A stretch of DNA of 64,000 nucleotides from Fimbriimonadaceae bacterium (GCA_020847855.1 JADLBH010000015.1:62001-126000), one strand, 5' to 3'; positions 8,301 through 17,763 are shown, counted from the first letter of the stretch. A program made the numbers and translations. Notes: generated from the letters alone by a model not told the origin.

Positions 8301-8939
8301 ATGCGTCTAAATCCAGTAGGCAAGATGCCGAGGTACGAAACGATGAATGCAATCCTCTTGATGATCGCTCTCGCAGGGTGCGGGCAGGGCAATGCCGCGA
8401 CCGGAACCGCCCAGACGGACAAGCCGCGAGCCGACACCGGGCAGACGAGCTTGCAGGACTCGGGAGGTCAGGCAGGAGGTCAAACGACCGGCACCCAACA
8501 GCAGCCCAAGAACCAGCACCGAAAGATCGAGTACCGGTCATTTCAACTCGACGACCTGGAAGTGGCGGACGTCAAGTTCGACGAGACCGTGATCAAGATG
8601 TGGGTGATGGACACCGACGCCAAGCGGGCGGAAGGGATGATGTTCCTCCAAGACGGAGACTTCAAGCCTGAGGAGGGGATGATCTTCGTGTTCAAGGTCG
8701 CCCAGCCGCTCTCCTTCTGGATGAGGAACACCCTCGTGCCGCTCGATATCGCCTATTGTGACGCCAAAGGGGTCGTCTTGAACACCTACTCGATGCGGGC
8801 GCTCGATGAGACCAGCGACTACTCGAGCAAGGGCAAGGCGATGTACGCCATCGAGCTCAAGGCGGGCACGATCAAGAAGCTAGAGATCGCAGCAGGCGAC
8901 AAGTTCGAGATTCCAGAGACCGTAGTCGCCAAAGACTAA
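8301..8939 (+). CDS. DUF192-domain lipoprotein
   Basis: From the ATG at the start of this feature, preceded by a GGGGG ribosome site, the protein has 212 residues. A signal sequence ends in the lipobox LMIALAGC near residue 26. A Gly/Gln/Thr-rich linker follows, then a DUF192 domain at about 85-205 with the conserved MMFLQDG and FWMRNTLVPLDIAYCD core. The domain's function is unknown; it is widespread as an exported single-domain protein. A downstream ATG at 8343 would leave no positively charged signal N-region, so the longer start is preferred. It follows leuD by 10 bases. Confidence 0.85.
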   Translation: MRLNPVGKMPRYETMNAILLMIALAGCGQGNAATGTAQTDKPRADTGQTSLQDSGGQAGGQTTGTQQQPKNQHRKIEYRSFQLDDLEVADVKFDETVIKMWVMDTDAKRAEGMMFLQDGDFKPEEGMIFVFKVAQPLSFWMRNTLVPLDIAYCDAKGVVLNTYSMRALDETSDYSSKGKAMYAIELKAGTIKKLEIAAGDKFEIPETVVAKD

Positions 8940-8998
8940 AGCGGAACTGGTAAACATCGCGGATCGGTAGCTCGCGAACAACACGGCTGTACCAGGCC

Positions 8999-10204
8999 AT
9001 GTCCTTTGTCCAGGGCGTGGCCTTTTCGATGTTCTGGACCCTCGCCCTCTACTTCCAGATCAAGGTTGCCGCGCTAAGCGGGGCCCAGCAAGTGCTCTTA
9101 GGCTCGGTGGGCGAGGCCGCGATATTCTTGTGCGAGATCCCGACCGGCGTGGTCGCCGACGTCTATTCGCGGAAGCTCTCCATCGTGATCGGGTACCTGA
9201 TCCTCGGTTTGGCCTTTGCGGTTCAAGGATTGGTCCCAACGTGGCCAGTCATGATCCTCGGCATGGCCGCGTGGGGTCTGGGCGAGACGTTTCTCAGCGG
9301 TGCGAAGGAAGCCTGGGTCGCGGACGAGCTGGTACACGAAGGGCGCGAGCACGAGGTCCCTGCCACCTACGTCGCCGGGAGCCGGGCGAACCAGATTGGG
9401 GCGATCCTTGGCGCATGGGCGGGAGTCTTGGTCGGGCGGGCCGACCTTCGCCACGCGCCCATCGCGAGCGGGGCCTTGTTCTTGCTCTTGGGGATCTGGC
9501 TCGCACTCGTCTTACCGGAGACGGGCTTCGCTGCAGCCACCGGAGGGAGGGCGAAGGGGTGGCAGGGCATGATCAGTACTGCGGGGGACGGGTTGACCCT
9601 CGTGCGACGCTCCGCGCTCTTGCCGGGAATCTTGGTACTCATCTTTGTCTCCGGGGTGGCGAGCGAAGGTTTCGACCGCCTCTGGGTGAACCACTTGGAG
9701 ACGATGTTCTCGATCCCGAGCCTTGGCGCGCTCGGTCCCGCAGGATGGTTCGCGCTTCTCGCCAGCCTGTCCATGGGTTTGACCTGGGTCGTGCTCTGGA
9801 TCTTGGAGCGGCGCTTCGAACGACGAGGCGTGGCCTATGCCCCGGTGATGACGGTTCTGAACGCGATCGTCGGCGCCGGGATCGTCGCGTTCGTCTGGGT
9901 CGGCTCGTTCTGGGGGGCCGTGGTGCTCTATCTGCTGGCGAAGGCGGCGCGGCGTGCGATGGAGCCCGTCCGCGCCGCCTGGGTGAACGACCAATCCGAG
10001 CCGAGCGTGCGGGCGACGATGCTCTCCATGAGCGGTCAGGCACATGGGCTCGGCGAGATCGCTGGGGGCTTGGTGGCCGCCGCAATCGCCGCCGTCACGG
10101 GCGTACGGCTCGCGATCACGTTCTCGGGGTGTGTGGCGGGCCTGGTGTCGTCGCTCTGGGCGGCCCGCCTTGGGCGCATCGAAGCACGCCGAGATCCAGC
10201 GTGA
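8999..10204 (+). CDS. MFS transporter
   Basis: This is a 401-residue integral membrane protein with about 12 hydrophobic helices and the major-facilitator loop motif between helices 2 and 3 (GVVADVYSRKLSIVIGY). The substrate cannot be told; the sequence resembles multidrug-efflux members. The first ATG is probably not the true start: upstream in frame the codons read R-L-Y-Q-A, like the first helix of related transporters, but no ATG, GTG or TTG occurs before a stop at 8951. Confidence 0.88.
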   Translation: MSFVQGVAFSMFWTLALYFQIKVAALSGAQQVLLGSVGEAAIFLCEIPTGVVADVYSRKLSIVIGYLILGLAFAVQGLVPTWPVMILGMAAWGLGETFLSGAKEAWVADELVHEGREHEVPATYVAGSRANQIGAILGAWAGVLVGRADLRHAPIASGALFLLLGIWLALVLPETGFAAATGGRAKGWQGMISTAGDGLTLVRRSALLPGILVLIFVSGVASEGFDRLWVNHLETMFSIPSLGALGPAGWFALLASLSMGLTWVVLWILERRFERRGVAYAPVMTVLNAIVGAGIVAFVWVGSFWGAVVLYLLAKAARRAMEPVRAAWVNDQSEPSVRATMLSMSGQAHGLGEIAGGLVAAAIAAVTGVRLAITFSGCVAGLVSSLWAARLGRIEARRDPA

Positions 10205-10207
10205 TGC

Positions 10208-10213
10208 TAGACT
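10208..10213 (+). promoter_or_regulatory. -10 box of SGNH hydrolase gene (leaderless-type)
   Basis: TAGACT is followed by six bases and the ATG. There is no ribosome-binding site, which fits initiation of transcription at the start codon. It lies immediately after the transporter stop codon. Confidence 0.55.
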
Positions 10214-10219
10214 CGCGAC

Positions 10220-10903
10220 ATGGTCCTCTTCGCCGCAATCACCGCAATGCAGGTCGCCGCACTCCAGCCCGTGGATCGGAACTCGGAAGCATGGTGGGCG
10301 GAGCGCCACGCCGCCTGCGTCGAAACCACGAAAAAAGGTGGGTTCGACGTCGCGTTCTTGGGCGATTCCATCACTCAGGGCTGGGAAGGAGCGGGAAAGC
10401 AGGCTTGGGACAAATCTTTCGCCCCCCTGAAGTCGGCGAACTTCGGATTCAGCGGAGACCGGACCGAGCACGTCCTTTGGCGACTCGCGCACGGTGAGCT
10501 GATCGCGGCCAAGCCCAAGGTCGTCGTCCTGATGATCGGTACGAACAACCTGGGCCATGCTTCGAGCAACCCTGCGCAGACCGCCCAGGGCGTGCGAGCG
10601 GTGTGCGATGCCATCGTGAAGGGATCGCCGAGCACCCGCGTTCTGCTCTTGGGAATCCTCCCTCGAGGCGAGAGCGCGGACGATCAGCTGCGAGTGGCGG
10701 TCGCCCAGGCCACGGAATCCTTCCGAGCACGGGCCGACGGAACGGAAGTCTTCTTTGCTGACACGGGCTACCCGTTCGTTCGACCCGACGGCAAGCTCAA
10801 GGCGCTCCTCATGCCCGACCTCCTCCACCTCTCGGAGGGCGGCTACGAGGTCTGGGCCAAGGCGATCCTCCCCCAGCTGCAGTCGGTGCTTCGTCGAAAC
10901 TAA
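10220..10903 (+). CDS. exported SGNH/GDSL-family hydrolase
   Basis: This 227-residue esterase-fold protein carries all four SGNH blocks: the nucleophile in LGDSITQG (Ser50), the oxyanion Gly in GFSGDRT (about 75), Asn in IGTNN (about 109) and the DLLH Asp-x-x-His pair (200/203). It most resembles the platelet-activating-factor acetylhydrolase IB group, whose bacterial members are carbohydrate esterases or lipases. A short hydrophobic N-terminus (MVLFAAITAMQVAALQ) suggests export. The substrate is not known. Confidence 0.9.
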   Translation: MVLFAAITAMQVAALQPVDRNSEAWWAERHAACVETTKKGGFDVAFLGDSITQGWEGAGKQAWDKSFAPLKSANFGFSGDRTEHVLWRLAHGELIAAKPKVVVLMIGTNNLGHASSNPAQTAQGVRAVCDAIVKGSPSTRVLLLGILPRGESADDQLRVAVAQATESFRARADGTEVFFADTGYPFVRPDGKLKALLMPDLLHLSEGGYEVWAKAILPQLQSVLRRN

Positions 10904-10956
10904 TTCTTAGAGCGGGAACCGTCCCAAGTATTTTTCGGGTACAAGGTTCCGAGTCT

Positions 10957-13527
10957 ATGAGGACGTTCTTCGTATCGCTGGCCGCTGTGGCGGCCGTTTT
11001 TGCGTCGGCACAAGACAACTCCGGCCCGGTCGGGCAGATGCTCGGCAAGCTCGTACCCCGCGAGTTGGGGCCCTCGACCATGGGTGGCCGGATCATGGAT
11101 CTCGCGGTCTATGAGAAGGAACCACGAATCTTCTATGTGGGTTTTGCCGGAGGCGGTGTCTACCGCACGGACAGTGGGGGCACCGTGATGACTCCCATTT
11201 TTGACAAGAACCCCTACATGAGCATTGGAGGCCTTGCGGTGAGCCAGTCGAACCCAGACGTGCTCTGGGTCGGCACCGGTGAGCCCAGCAGCCGTAACTC
11301 CACGCTTTGGGGCGGCGGGGTCTACATGACTGAGGACGCAGGGAAGACTTGGAAGTTCAAGGGCCTCGAGGAGTCGCGCCACATCTCCAAGGTCCTCATC
11401 AACCCGAAGAACGAGAAGATCGTCCTGGTCGGGGCGCTCGGTCCGCTCTGGGCGACCGGCGGGGAGCGGGGGCTCTTCCGGACCGAGGACGGCGGGGAGA
11501 CGTGGACGAAGACGCTGGACACCGGCGACAACTCCGGAATCATTGACCTCGTGATGGACCCGAAGAACCCGAACGTCGTGCTCTGCTCCAGCTGGCAACG
11601 ACAACGGTGGGCCTACGACTTCGTTTCGAGAGGGAAGGGGTCTGCCCTCTGGAAGAGCACCGACGCAGGCAAGACCTGGAAGAAGATCACCAAGGGACTG
11701 CCCGACATGGAGCTGGGCCGAATCGGCCTGGCCGTCCACGCGAAGAACCCCAAGATCTGGTACTCGATCGTTCAAGCCGACCAAGGGAAGAGCGGCGTCT
11801 ACAAAAGCACGGACGGCGGCGAGTCGTGGGCACAAGTGAACACCCTCAACCCACGGCCGTTCTACTTCAGCTGCATTCGAGTGGATCCCAACGACCCCGA
11901 CCGGGTCTATGTACTGGGGGTCGGCCTCCACTTGAGCACGGACGGAGGGAAGTCGTTCCGACAGATGAACATCCCCCTGCACAGCGACCACCACGCGGCC
12001 TGGATCGACCCCAAGGACAGCAACTACCTCTTGATCGGAAACGACGGCGCCCTCGGGCTCTCTCGGAACAAGGGTGTGACCTGGAACGTGATTGACAATA
12101 TGGCGGTGGGGCAGTTCTATGGCGTCGCCTATGACTACCGCAAGCCCTATTGGGTCTATGGCGGGCTTCAGGACAACGGATCATGGGCCGGCCCAACCCA
12201 GACCCGGCAAGGCGCGACCGGTTCGATCCACTGGGAGTTCGTCTCCGGGGGGGACGGGTTCCACATGCAGGTTGACCCGACGGACTGGCGCACGGCCTAC
12301 GCCGAGAGCCAAGGCGGTGCCGCCCAACGGGTGGACCAGGAAACAGGACAAGGGCGTTCGATTCGCCCCAACCCGCAACGGATCCCAGGCGAGCCGGAAG
12401 GCACCCGGTACCGGTTCAACTGGTCCACCCCGATCGTCCTCTCGCCGCACAACCCGCGAACGGTCTACATCGGGGGCAACAAGCTCTTCAAGTCGGTGGA
12501 TCGCGGGGATACCTGGCGCGCGATCAGCCCTGACCTAACGACAGACAACCCGGACAAGCAGAAGCCGCCGCAAGGCGACCAGCAGACCGGAGCCGAGAAC
12601 CACTGCACGATCATTACGATCGGGGAGTCGCCCATGAGGCCCGGCACGATCTGGGTCGGTACCGACGATGGCCTCGTTCACGTCACGCAGAACGACGGCG
12701 CCGGGTGGGACAACGTGACCTCGCACGTGCCTGATGTGCCTCGCTTCACCTGGGTGAGCCGTGTTCGACCCAGCAAGTACAGCCCAGGCAGGTGTTATGC
12801 GAGTTTTGACGGTCACCGGAACGGCGATCCCAAGCCGTATCTCTACGTAACGGAGGACTTCGGCCAGACCTGGAAGGCGATTACCAAGGGTCTGCCTCAG
12901 GCTTCCGTCTACGTGGTCACAGAAGGGACGGTGAACCCGGACTTCCTCATGGCGGGAACCGAGGTCGGGATGTTTGTTTCCCTCGACCGCGGCGAGAACT
13001 GGGTGAAGTTCGAGGCCGGGGCGTGGCCGAACGTTCGCACCGACGACATCGTGATCCATCCAAGGGAACTGGACGCGATCATCGGGACGCACGGGCGGAG
13101 CGTATGGACGATCAACGTCAGTGCCCTGGAAGCCCTCTCGGTGACCGAGCGGGAGAAGGACGTCGTCCTCCTAAGACCCCAGGACATCCTCGACCTCGGG
13201 CGCGTCCCAGGAAGGTGGTTCCCGAGCGGCGAGGAGTTCGGAGCGGAAAACACGCAGCCCGGAACGCAAATTTTCTACTGGCTCAAGAGCCAGACGAGCG
13301 AGGCGGTCAAGGTCTTGGTGAAGAACTCCGCGGGCCAAGTGATGGGAACGCTGAACGGAACCGGCGAGGCTGGCCTCAACCGAGTGGACTTCCGGCCGCC
13401 CCGCAACCGGATGTCGGGCACAGGGGACTACACCGTGGTGCTTCAGGTGGGGGAGAAGGAGTACACCGCTCCGCTCCGGATGGAGAAGGCCTACCTAACG
13501 CCGCAGTCCAACAACGGGAACGAATAA
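10957..13527 (+). CDS. secreted VPS10/BNR-type beta-propeller protein
   Basis: The 856-residue protein starts with a signal peptide (FFVSLAAVAAVFASAQ). Many propeller blades follow, with recurring Asp-box-like units such as STDGGKSF, TEDGGETW, STDAGKTW and STDGGESW. It matches the large family annotated as glycosyl hydrolase or sortilin-like that is common in Armatimonadota and Acidobacteriota. The C-terminal 130 or so residues form a beta-rich domain (VKVLVKNSAGQVMG) like those appended in that family. No active-site residues are evident, so a binding or scaffolding role is as likely as hydrolysis. Confidence 0.9.
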   Translation: MRTFFVSLAAVAAVFASAQDNSGPVGQMLGKLVPRELGPSTMGGRIMDLAVYEKEPRIFYVGFAGGGVYRTDSGGTVMTPIFDKNPYMSIGGLAVSQSNPDVLWVGTGEPSSRNSTLWGGGVYMTEDAGKTWKFKGLEESRHISKVLINPKNEKIVLVGALGPLWATGGERGLFRTEDGGETWTKTLDTGDNSGIIDLVMDPKNPNVVLCSSWQRQRWAYDFVSRGKGSALWKSTDAGKTWKKITKGLPDMELGRIGLAVHAKNPKIWYSIVQADQGKSGVYKSTDGGESWAQVNTLNPRPFYFSCIRVDPNDPDRVYVLGVGLHLSTDGGKSFRQMNIPLHSDHHAAWIDPKDSNYLLIGNDGALGLSRNKGVTWNVIDNMAVGQFYGVAYDYRKPYWVYGGLQDNGSWAGPTQTRQGATGSIHWEFVSGGDGFHMQVDPTDWRTAYAESQGGAAQRVDQETGQGRSIRPNPQRIPGEPEGTRYRFNWSTPIVLSPHNPRTVYIGGNKLFKSVDRGDTWRAISPDLTTDNPDKQKPPQGDQQTGAENHCTIITIGESPMRPGTIWVGTDDGLVHVTQNDGAGWDNVTSHVPDVPRFTWVSRVRPSKYSPGRCYASFDGHRNGDPKPYLYVTEDFGQTWKAITKGLPQASVYVVTEGTVNPDFLMAGTEVGMFVSLDRGENWVKFEAGAWPNVRTDDIVIHPRELDAIIGTHGRSVWTINVSALEALSVTEREKDVVLLRPQDILDLGRVPGRWFPSGEEFGAENTQPGTQIFYWLKSQTSEAVKVLVKNSAGQVMGTLNGTGEAGLNRVDFRPPRNRMSGTGDYTVVLQVGEKEYTAPLRMEKAYLTPQSNNGNE

Positions 13528-13551
13528 TCACATAATAACGATTATCAGAAA

Positions 13552-13578
13552 GTGCGGTGGGCTAAGAGCCCGCCGTGC
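13552..13578. terminator. strong hairpin between convergent genes
   Basis: A 12-bp stem with a 3-base loop (GTGCGGTGGGCT / AGCCCGCCGTGC, three G-T pairs) sits between the propeller gene and an oppositely oriented small gene. An AT-rich stretch precedes it. No T-run follows on either strand, so it may act as a bidirectional transcript-end hairpin rather than a classic intrinsic terminator. Confidence 0.5.
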
Positions 13579-13595
13579 CCTCCCGGCATTAGAGA

Positions 13596-13793
13596 CTATG
13601 CTGACTCGGCCAAGAGCGAGCGTTCGAGACGCTCGGCAGCGCGCTCGCAGGCCCCCACGACATCCTCGAAGACGCTCGTTCCGTCCTGCTTCCGGCGCGT
13701 GAGGAGGAAAATGCCGACGGTGGCGGCGATCGCCAACACGCCGAGCGTGATCCCCAAGCCTGGGCTCGTTTGCGCAGATGGATCCTGGTTCAT
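13596..13793 (-). CDS. small single-pass membrane protein
   Basis: This 65-residue protein has one transmembrane helix (LGITLGVLAIAATVGIFLL) followed by an Arg/Lys-rich turn and an amphipathic, probably cytoplasmic helix rich in Glu and Arg. The chosen ATG has an AGGAAG ribosome site seven to eight bases upstream; the longer open frame, starting 34 codons earlier, lacks one. The function is unknown. It is divergent from ffh. Confidence 0.65.
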   Translation of the reverse strand: MNQDPSAQTSPGLGITLGVLAIAATVGIFLLTRRKQDGTSVFEDVVGACERAAERLERSLLAESA

Positions 13794-13897
13794 AAAAGTC
13801 TTCCTACAGAGTTGGACGGCGTTGGCATTCTCGGCGTTTTTTGCGGGACTCATGAGGGGGCCGTTAGTACCGGTCGTCGGTAGACTGGGGGCCACGG

Positions 13898-15217
13898 ATG
13901 CTCGATAGACTCACTCGGAGGCTGACTGGGGTCTTTTCGAGCCTTCGGCGGCAAGGGCGCCTCTCGGAAGACGACGTGAACAACGCCCTGCGGGAGGTTC
14001 GCGTTGCCGTCCTCGAGGCGGACGTGAACTACGGCGTCGCCAAGGACTTCTTGGCCCGGATCAAGGAGAAGGCGGTGGGCGAGAACCTCTTCGGGAGCCT
14101 CACGGCCGATCAGACCCTCGTCAGGATCGTTCGGGACGAAATCGTGGAGCTTCTCGGGGAGGACGTCCCGTTCCACTGGGCTCCCGCGCCCCCCACCGTG
14201 GTCCTCATGGCCGGGCTTCAGGGTTCGGGCAAGACGACCACCTGCGCCAAGCTGGCCCGGTGGCTGGTCAAGGACGGCAAGAAGCCCATGATGGCCGCAT
14301 GCGACCTCCAGAGGCCCGCCGCCGTCCACCAGCTCCAGGTCTTGGGCGAGCAGGTGGGGGTGCCCGTCCACACGGGGCAAGGTTCGCCCGTGGACGTTGC
14401 AAAGGAGGCGATTCAGCGAGCCCGCCACCTCTTTTGCGACGTCTTGATCGTGGACACCGCGGGGCGACTGGCGATGGACGCCGAGCTGATGAACGAGCTC
14501 GCTGCGATCGAGAAGGCGGTCGGCTCCCACGAGCGACTTCTCGTTCTCGATGCCACGATCGGGCAGGAATCGGTGAACGTCGCCCAGGCCTTCCAAGACC
14601 GCTTGGGCCTCACCGGGGTCGTGATCACGAAGCTGGACGGGGACGCGCGAGGTGGCGCAGTCCTAAGCGTGCGCGCGGTGACCGGCGTTCCGGTTCGGTA
14701 CGTGGGAACGGGGGAGGCGACCGACGCTCTGGAGCGGTTCTCTTCCGAGAGGATGGCGGGTCGAATCCTCGGAATGGGCGACGTGCTGGGCATCATCGAG
14801 AAGGCCGAGGAGGCTGCCGCCGACGCGGACACGGCCGCGATGGAGGCGAAGTTCAAGAGCGGCAAGCTGGACTTCAACGACTTCTTGGAGCAAATGCGGA
14901 TGGTGCGCAAGATGGGCCCTCTCAAGAAGGTCATGGGGATGGTTCCGGGTCTGGCCGGGGCGATCCCGGAGGAGGCGATGGATCAGATTGACGACCGCAA
15001 GCTCGACCATCTTGCGGCGATGGTCCTCAGTATGACCCCCGAGGAGCGTGCGAACCCGGATATACTCAATGGCTCACGACGGAAGCGGATCGCACGCGGG
15101 TCTGGTAGGAGCCCTGAAGAGGTCAATCGGTTGGTCGAACAGCTCTACCAGATGCGCAAGACGATGAAGCAAATGTCCCTTTTGGGCAAGCGCACGAAGC
15201 GGTTCCGCCGCCGGTAA
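13898..15217 (+). CDS. ffh: signal recognition particle protein Ffh
   Basis: Ffh is the GTPase that, with 4.5S RNA, delivers nascent membrane proteins to SecYEG. It has 439 residues with an N domain (1-95), a G domain with GLQGSGKTTT (106-115), DTAGRL and TKLDGDARGG, and a Met-rich M domain (about 300-439) ending in a basic tail. A TAGACT -10-like box lies 11 bases before the ATG, so its leader would be only a few bases. It heads a run with rpsP, khpA, rimM and obg. The 4.5S RNA gene was not found. Confidence 0.97.
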   Translation: MLDRLTRRLTGVFSSLRRQGRLSEDDVNNALREVRVAVLEADVNYGVAKDFLARIKEKAVGENLFGSLTADQTLVRIVRDEIVELLGEDVPFHWAPAPPTVVLMAGLQGSGKTTTCAKLARWLVKDGKKPMMAACDLQRPAAVHQLQVLGEQVGVPVHTGQGSPVDVAKEAIQRARHLFCDVLIVDTAGRLAMDAELMNELAAIEKAVGSHERLLVLDATIGQESVNVAQAFQDRLGLTGVVITKLDGDARGGAVLSVRAVTGVPVRYVGTGEATDALERFSSERMAGRILGMGDVLGIIEKAEEAAADADTAAMEAKFKSGKLDFNDFLEQMRMVRKMGPLKKVMGMVPGLAGAIPEEAMDQIDDRKLDHLAAMVLSMTPEERANPDILNGSRRKRIARGSGRSPEEVNRLVEQLYQMRKTMKQMSLLGKRTKRFRRR

Positions 15218-15232
15218 ACCTAGAGAACAACC

Positions 15233-15745
15233 ATGGTCAAGATTCGCCTGCGAAGGATGGGCAACCGACACCGCCCCTTCTATCGCATCGTCGTTGCCCG
15301 CAGCACCGCCTCCAGGGACGGTAGCTTCATCGAGCAGATCGGTACCTACAATCCGGTTACCCAACCCAAGCTCATCGAGCTCAAGGGCGAACGTGCCCTG
15401 CACTGGCTCTTGGAAGGCGCCCAGCCGACCGAGACCGTCGCCGTGATCATGAAGAAGGAGGGGGTTCTGGAGCAGTTCTTCGAGCAGCGGCCCAAGGCAA
15501 AGGCGAACTTCAAGTTCCTCGACAAGCGGACGTCGGCCATGAGCCGCAAGTCGGTCGTGACCGAGGTCGCGCCCGAGCCGAAGTCCGAAGCAGCCCCGGC
15601 GCCGCCGGCGGAAGCCCCTGTGGTAGAGGCCGCTGCCGAGCCCGTGGTGGAAGCAGCAGGGAGCGAGCCGGTGGAGGAAGTGGTCGCGGAGCCCGTCGTG
15701 GAAGAGGTGGTCGCGGCTTCGGAGCCTGACGAGGGTCAGTCGTGA
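15233..15745 (+). CDS. rpsP: 30S ribosomal protein S16 with long C-terminal tail
   Basis: Residues 1 to about 85 are a standard S16 core ([20 protein letters not shown] at the N-terminus). The protein continues to 170 residues with an Ala/Glu/Pro/Val-rich, low-complexity acidic tail from about residue 100, roughly doubling the family's usual 80-90 residues. The tail contains PEPKSE, also found in the tail of S2 in this window. It lies 15 bases after ffh, and its last four bases overlap khpA. Confidence 0.97.
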   Translation: MVKIRLRRMGNRHRPFYRIVVARSTASRDGSFIEQIGTYNPVTQPKLIELKGERALHWLLEGAQPTETVAVIMKKEGVLEQFFEQRPKAKANFKFLDKRTSAMSRKSVVTEVAPEPKSEAAPAPPAEAPVVEAAAEPVVEAAGSEPVEEVVAEPVVEEVVAASEPDEGQS

Positions 15746-15981
15746 GCTTGAAGCCCCTGGTACAGAAGCTCGTGGAGTCCGTTGTGGACAATCCCAAGGC
15801 GATCAAGGTCGAGGAAGAGGACGACCGTGGCGCGGCCGTCTTCCACGTCGAGTGCGACCCTGACGACGTAGGCCGGGTGATTGGAAAGAACGGTCGGGTC
15901 GTGAACTGCATCCGCCAGGTGGTCTCGGCCGCGGGCGCCAAAGCTAAGATCCGTACCTACGTCAAGATAGATTCCGACTAG
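15742..15981 (+). CDS. khpA: KH-domain RNA-binding protein KhpA
   Basis: This 79-residue single KH domain protein has the GxxG loop as IGKNGR near residue 50. KhpA usually sits between rpsP and rimM and binds diverse RNAs, often with KhpB. The GTG start overlaps the rpsP stop (GTGA), and the position in the operon confirms the assignment. Confidence 0.93.
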   Translation: MSLKPLVQKLVESVVDNPKAIKVEEEDDRGAAVFHVECDPDDVGRVIGKNGRVVNCIRQVVSAAGAKAKIRTYVKIDSD

Positions 15982-15985
15982 GCTG

Positions 15986-16489
15986 ATGACCCACGAGTCC
16001 GAGCTTCGGATCGGCCGGATCGTGGGGGCTCACGGGACTCGCGGCGCCGTCCGCGTCGAAACCATGACCGACTTCCCTTCCCGTTTTGCGGCTGGAAAGT
16101 CCGTGTTGCTTCGTGGAGCGCCCGTGACGATCGTTTCGGCGTCCTTTCACGCGGGGCAGGCGCGATTGGTCTTGGAAGGAGTGGACACACGGGAAGCTGC
16201 CGATGCCCTCAAATGGGAGTACGTCTGCGTGCCCGCAGGCGAGCGGCCCGAGACCGGCGAAGGCGAGTACTTGGAGCGCGAGTTGGTAGGGTGCACGGTC
16301 GTGGACCCCCAAGGTCGCCCCTTAGGCGAGTTTGAGCGGGTCTTTCACACTCCTGCCCACGACCTCTGGCAGGTGAGCGGGGTGCTCGTACCCGCGATCC
16401 GAGAGTTTGTCGAGAGCGTGTCCCTGGCAGATCGCCTCATCGTCGTACGACCGATCCCTGGAATGTTCCCGGAGGAGAGCCCACCATGA
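15986..16489 (+). CDS. rimM: ribosome maturation factor RimM
   Basis: RimM assists maturation of the 30S head domain by binding S19. The 167-residue protein has an N-terminal RimM beta-barrel (RIGRIVGAHGTRGAVRVETM) and a C-terminal PRC-like barrel (DLWQVSGVLVPAIREFVESV). It follows khpA by four bases and overlaps obg by four. trmD and rplS, which usually follow rimM, are missing here. Confidence 0.94.
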   Translation: MTHESELRIGRIVGAHGTRGAVRVETMTDFPSRFAAGKSVLLRGAPVTIVSASFHAGQARLVLEGVDTREAADALKWEYVCVPAGERPETGEGEYLERELVGCTVVDPQGRPLGEFERVFHTPAHDLWQVSGVLVPAIREFVESVSLADRLIVVRPIPGMFPEESPP

Positions 16490-17763
16490 GTACGTTCATT
16501 GACGAGGTTACGCTGACGGTTCGGTCAGGCAGAGGGGGAAACGGCTCGGCCACGTTCCACCGTGAGAAGCACGTGCCTCGAGGTGGGCCGAACGGGGCCG
16601 ATGGTGGCCGTGGTGGGGACGTGGTCCTCGTAGCAGCGAGAGGTCTGCGAACCCTGTTGGACTTTCGGTTCCGAAGGACCGTCTTCGCGGGGGACGGAGG
16701 AAACGCCAAGCAGAACAAGAGGGGGGCCGATGGCCATAGCGAACGGGTCGAGGTGCCGGTCGGCACCCTCGTGAAGACCATGGAGGGCGAATTGCTGGGA
16801 GACCTCGCCGAGGACGGATCCGCGCTGGTCGTGGCGAGGGGGGGAAGGGGCGGCCGCGGCAACCTCCACTTCACCACCAGTGTTCGACAGGCACCGACCT
16901 TCGCTGAGCAAGGTGAGCCCGGTGAAGAGCTCGAGATCCATCTAGAGCTTCAACTGATCGCTTCCGTCGGTTTGGTGGGGCTCCCCAACGCGGGCAAGAG
17001 CACTTTGCTGGCGGCGGTGAGCGCGGCCAAGCCCAAGATCGCCTCGTATCCCTTCACCACGATCACGCCGAACCTGGGTGTCGTGGCGGTGGACGACCAA
17101 CGGTTCGTCATGGCCGATCTCCCTGGCTTGATCGAAGGAGCGAGCGAGGGTCACGGCCTCGGGCACCAGTTCCTCAAGCACGTCCAACGGACCCTTGTAC
17201 TCGTCCACGTCGTGGACCTCTTCCCTGTGGACGAGTCCGAACCGATGGAGAACTTTCGAACGGTCGAGGCGGAGCTTCGCTCCTATTCGCCGGAGCTAGG
17301 TTCGAGAAGGCGGATCATAGCCCTCAACAAGGTGGATCTAGGCTCTGCCGAGGACGTGTCGGCTCGGGCCGCGCCCTTCGAACAGGAAGGACTTCCCTGC
17401 TTCCTCGTCTCCGGAGCTTCGGGTCAAGGACTCCCGCCCCTCCTTCGCGAAATCGCCTCCCAGCTGCAGGAAGCAGAGGCGGACACGGAAGAACAACCTC
17501 CGGTGCGGCTCGTCCAGACCCCGGTGCGCACGATGGACACTTGGGTCATCGAGCAGGACGAGGACGGCTTTGTCGTCCTGGGCAAAGGCGTGGAGCGGGC
17601 GGTCAAGATGACGAACCTAGCGAATATGGAAGCGGTGAGGTACCTCCACCGCAAACTAGAAAGAATGGGATTGATCTCGGCCCTCCGTGATGCAGGGGCC
17701 CAGCAAGACGATACGGTGAAAATCGGCGAGTTCGAGTTCGAGTTCGAGGACTGGGAACGATGA
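16486..17763 (+). CDS. obg: Obg/CgtA GTPase
   Basis: Obg acts in 50S assembly and stress signalling. The 425-residue protein has the Gly-rich Obg fold (1-158), then the GTPase domain with GLPNAGKSTL, the G3 DLPGLIEGA and the G4 NKVD, and an OCT domain at about 345-425. It overlaps rimM by four bases and nadD by four. Obg-nadD-rsfS is a common order in many phyla. Confidence 0.97.
   Translation: MSTFIDEVTLTVRSGRGGNGSATFHREKHVPRGGPNGADGGRGGDVVLVAARGLRTLLDFRFRRTVFAGDGGNAKQNKRGADGHSERVEVPVGTLVKTMEGELLGDLAEDGSALVVARGGRGGRGNLHFTTSVRQAPTFAEQGEPGEELEIHLELQLIASVGLVGLPNAGKSTLLAAVSAAKPKIASYPFTTITPNLGVVAVDDQRFVMADLPGLIEGASEGHGLGHQFLKHVQRTLVLVHVVDLFPVDESEPMENFRTVEAELRSYSPELGSRRRIIALNKVDLGSAEDVSARAAPFEQEGLPCFLVSGASGQGLPPLLREIASQLQEAEADTEEQPPVRLVQTPVRTMDTWVIEQDEDGFVVLGKGVERAVKMTNLANMEAVRYLHRKLERMGLISALRDAGAQQDDTVKIGEFEFEFEDWER

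Noticed and set aside
9512-10828. A 438-codon minus-strand open frame over the MFS and SGNH genes
   Set aside because: It runs antisense to two clear families and has no hydrophobic pattern or recognisable domain.
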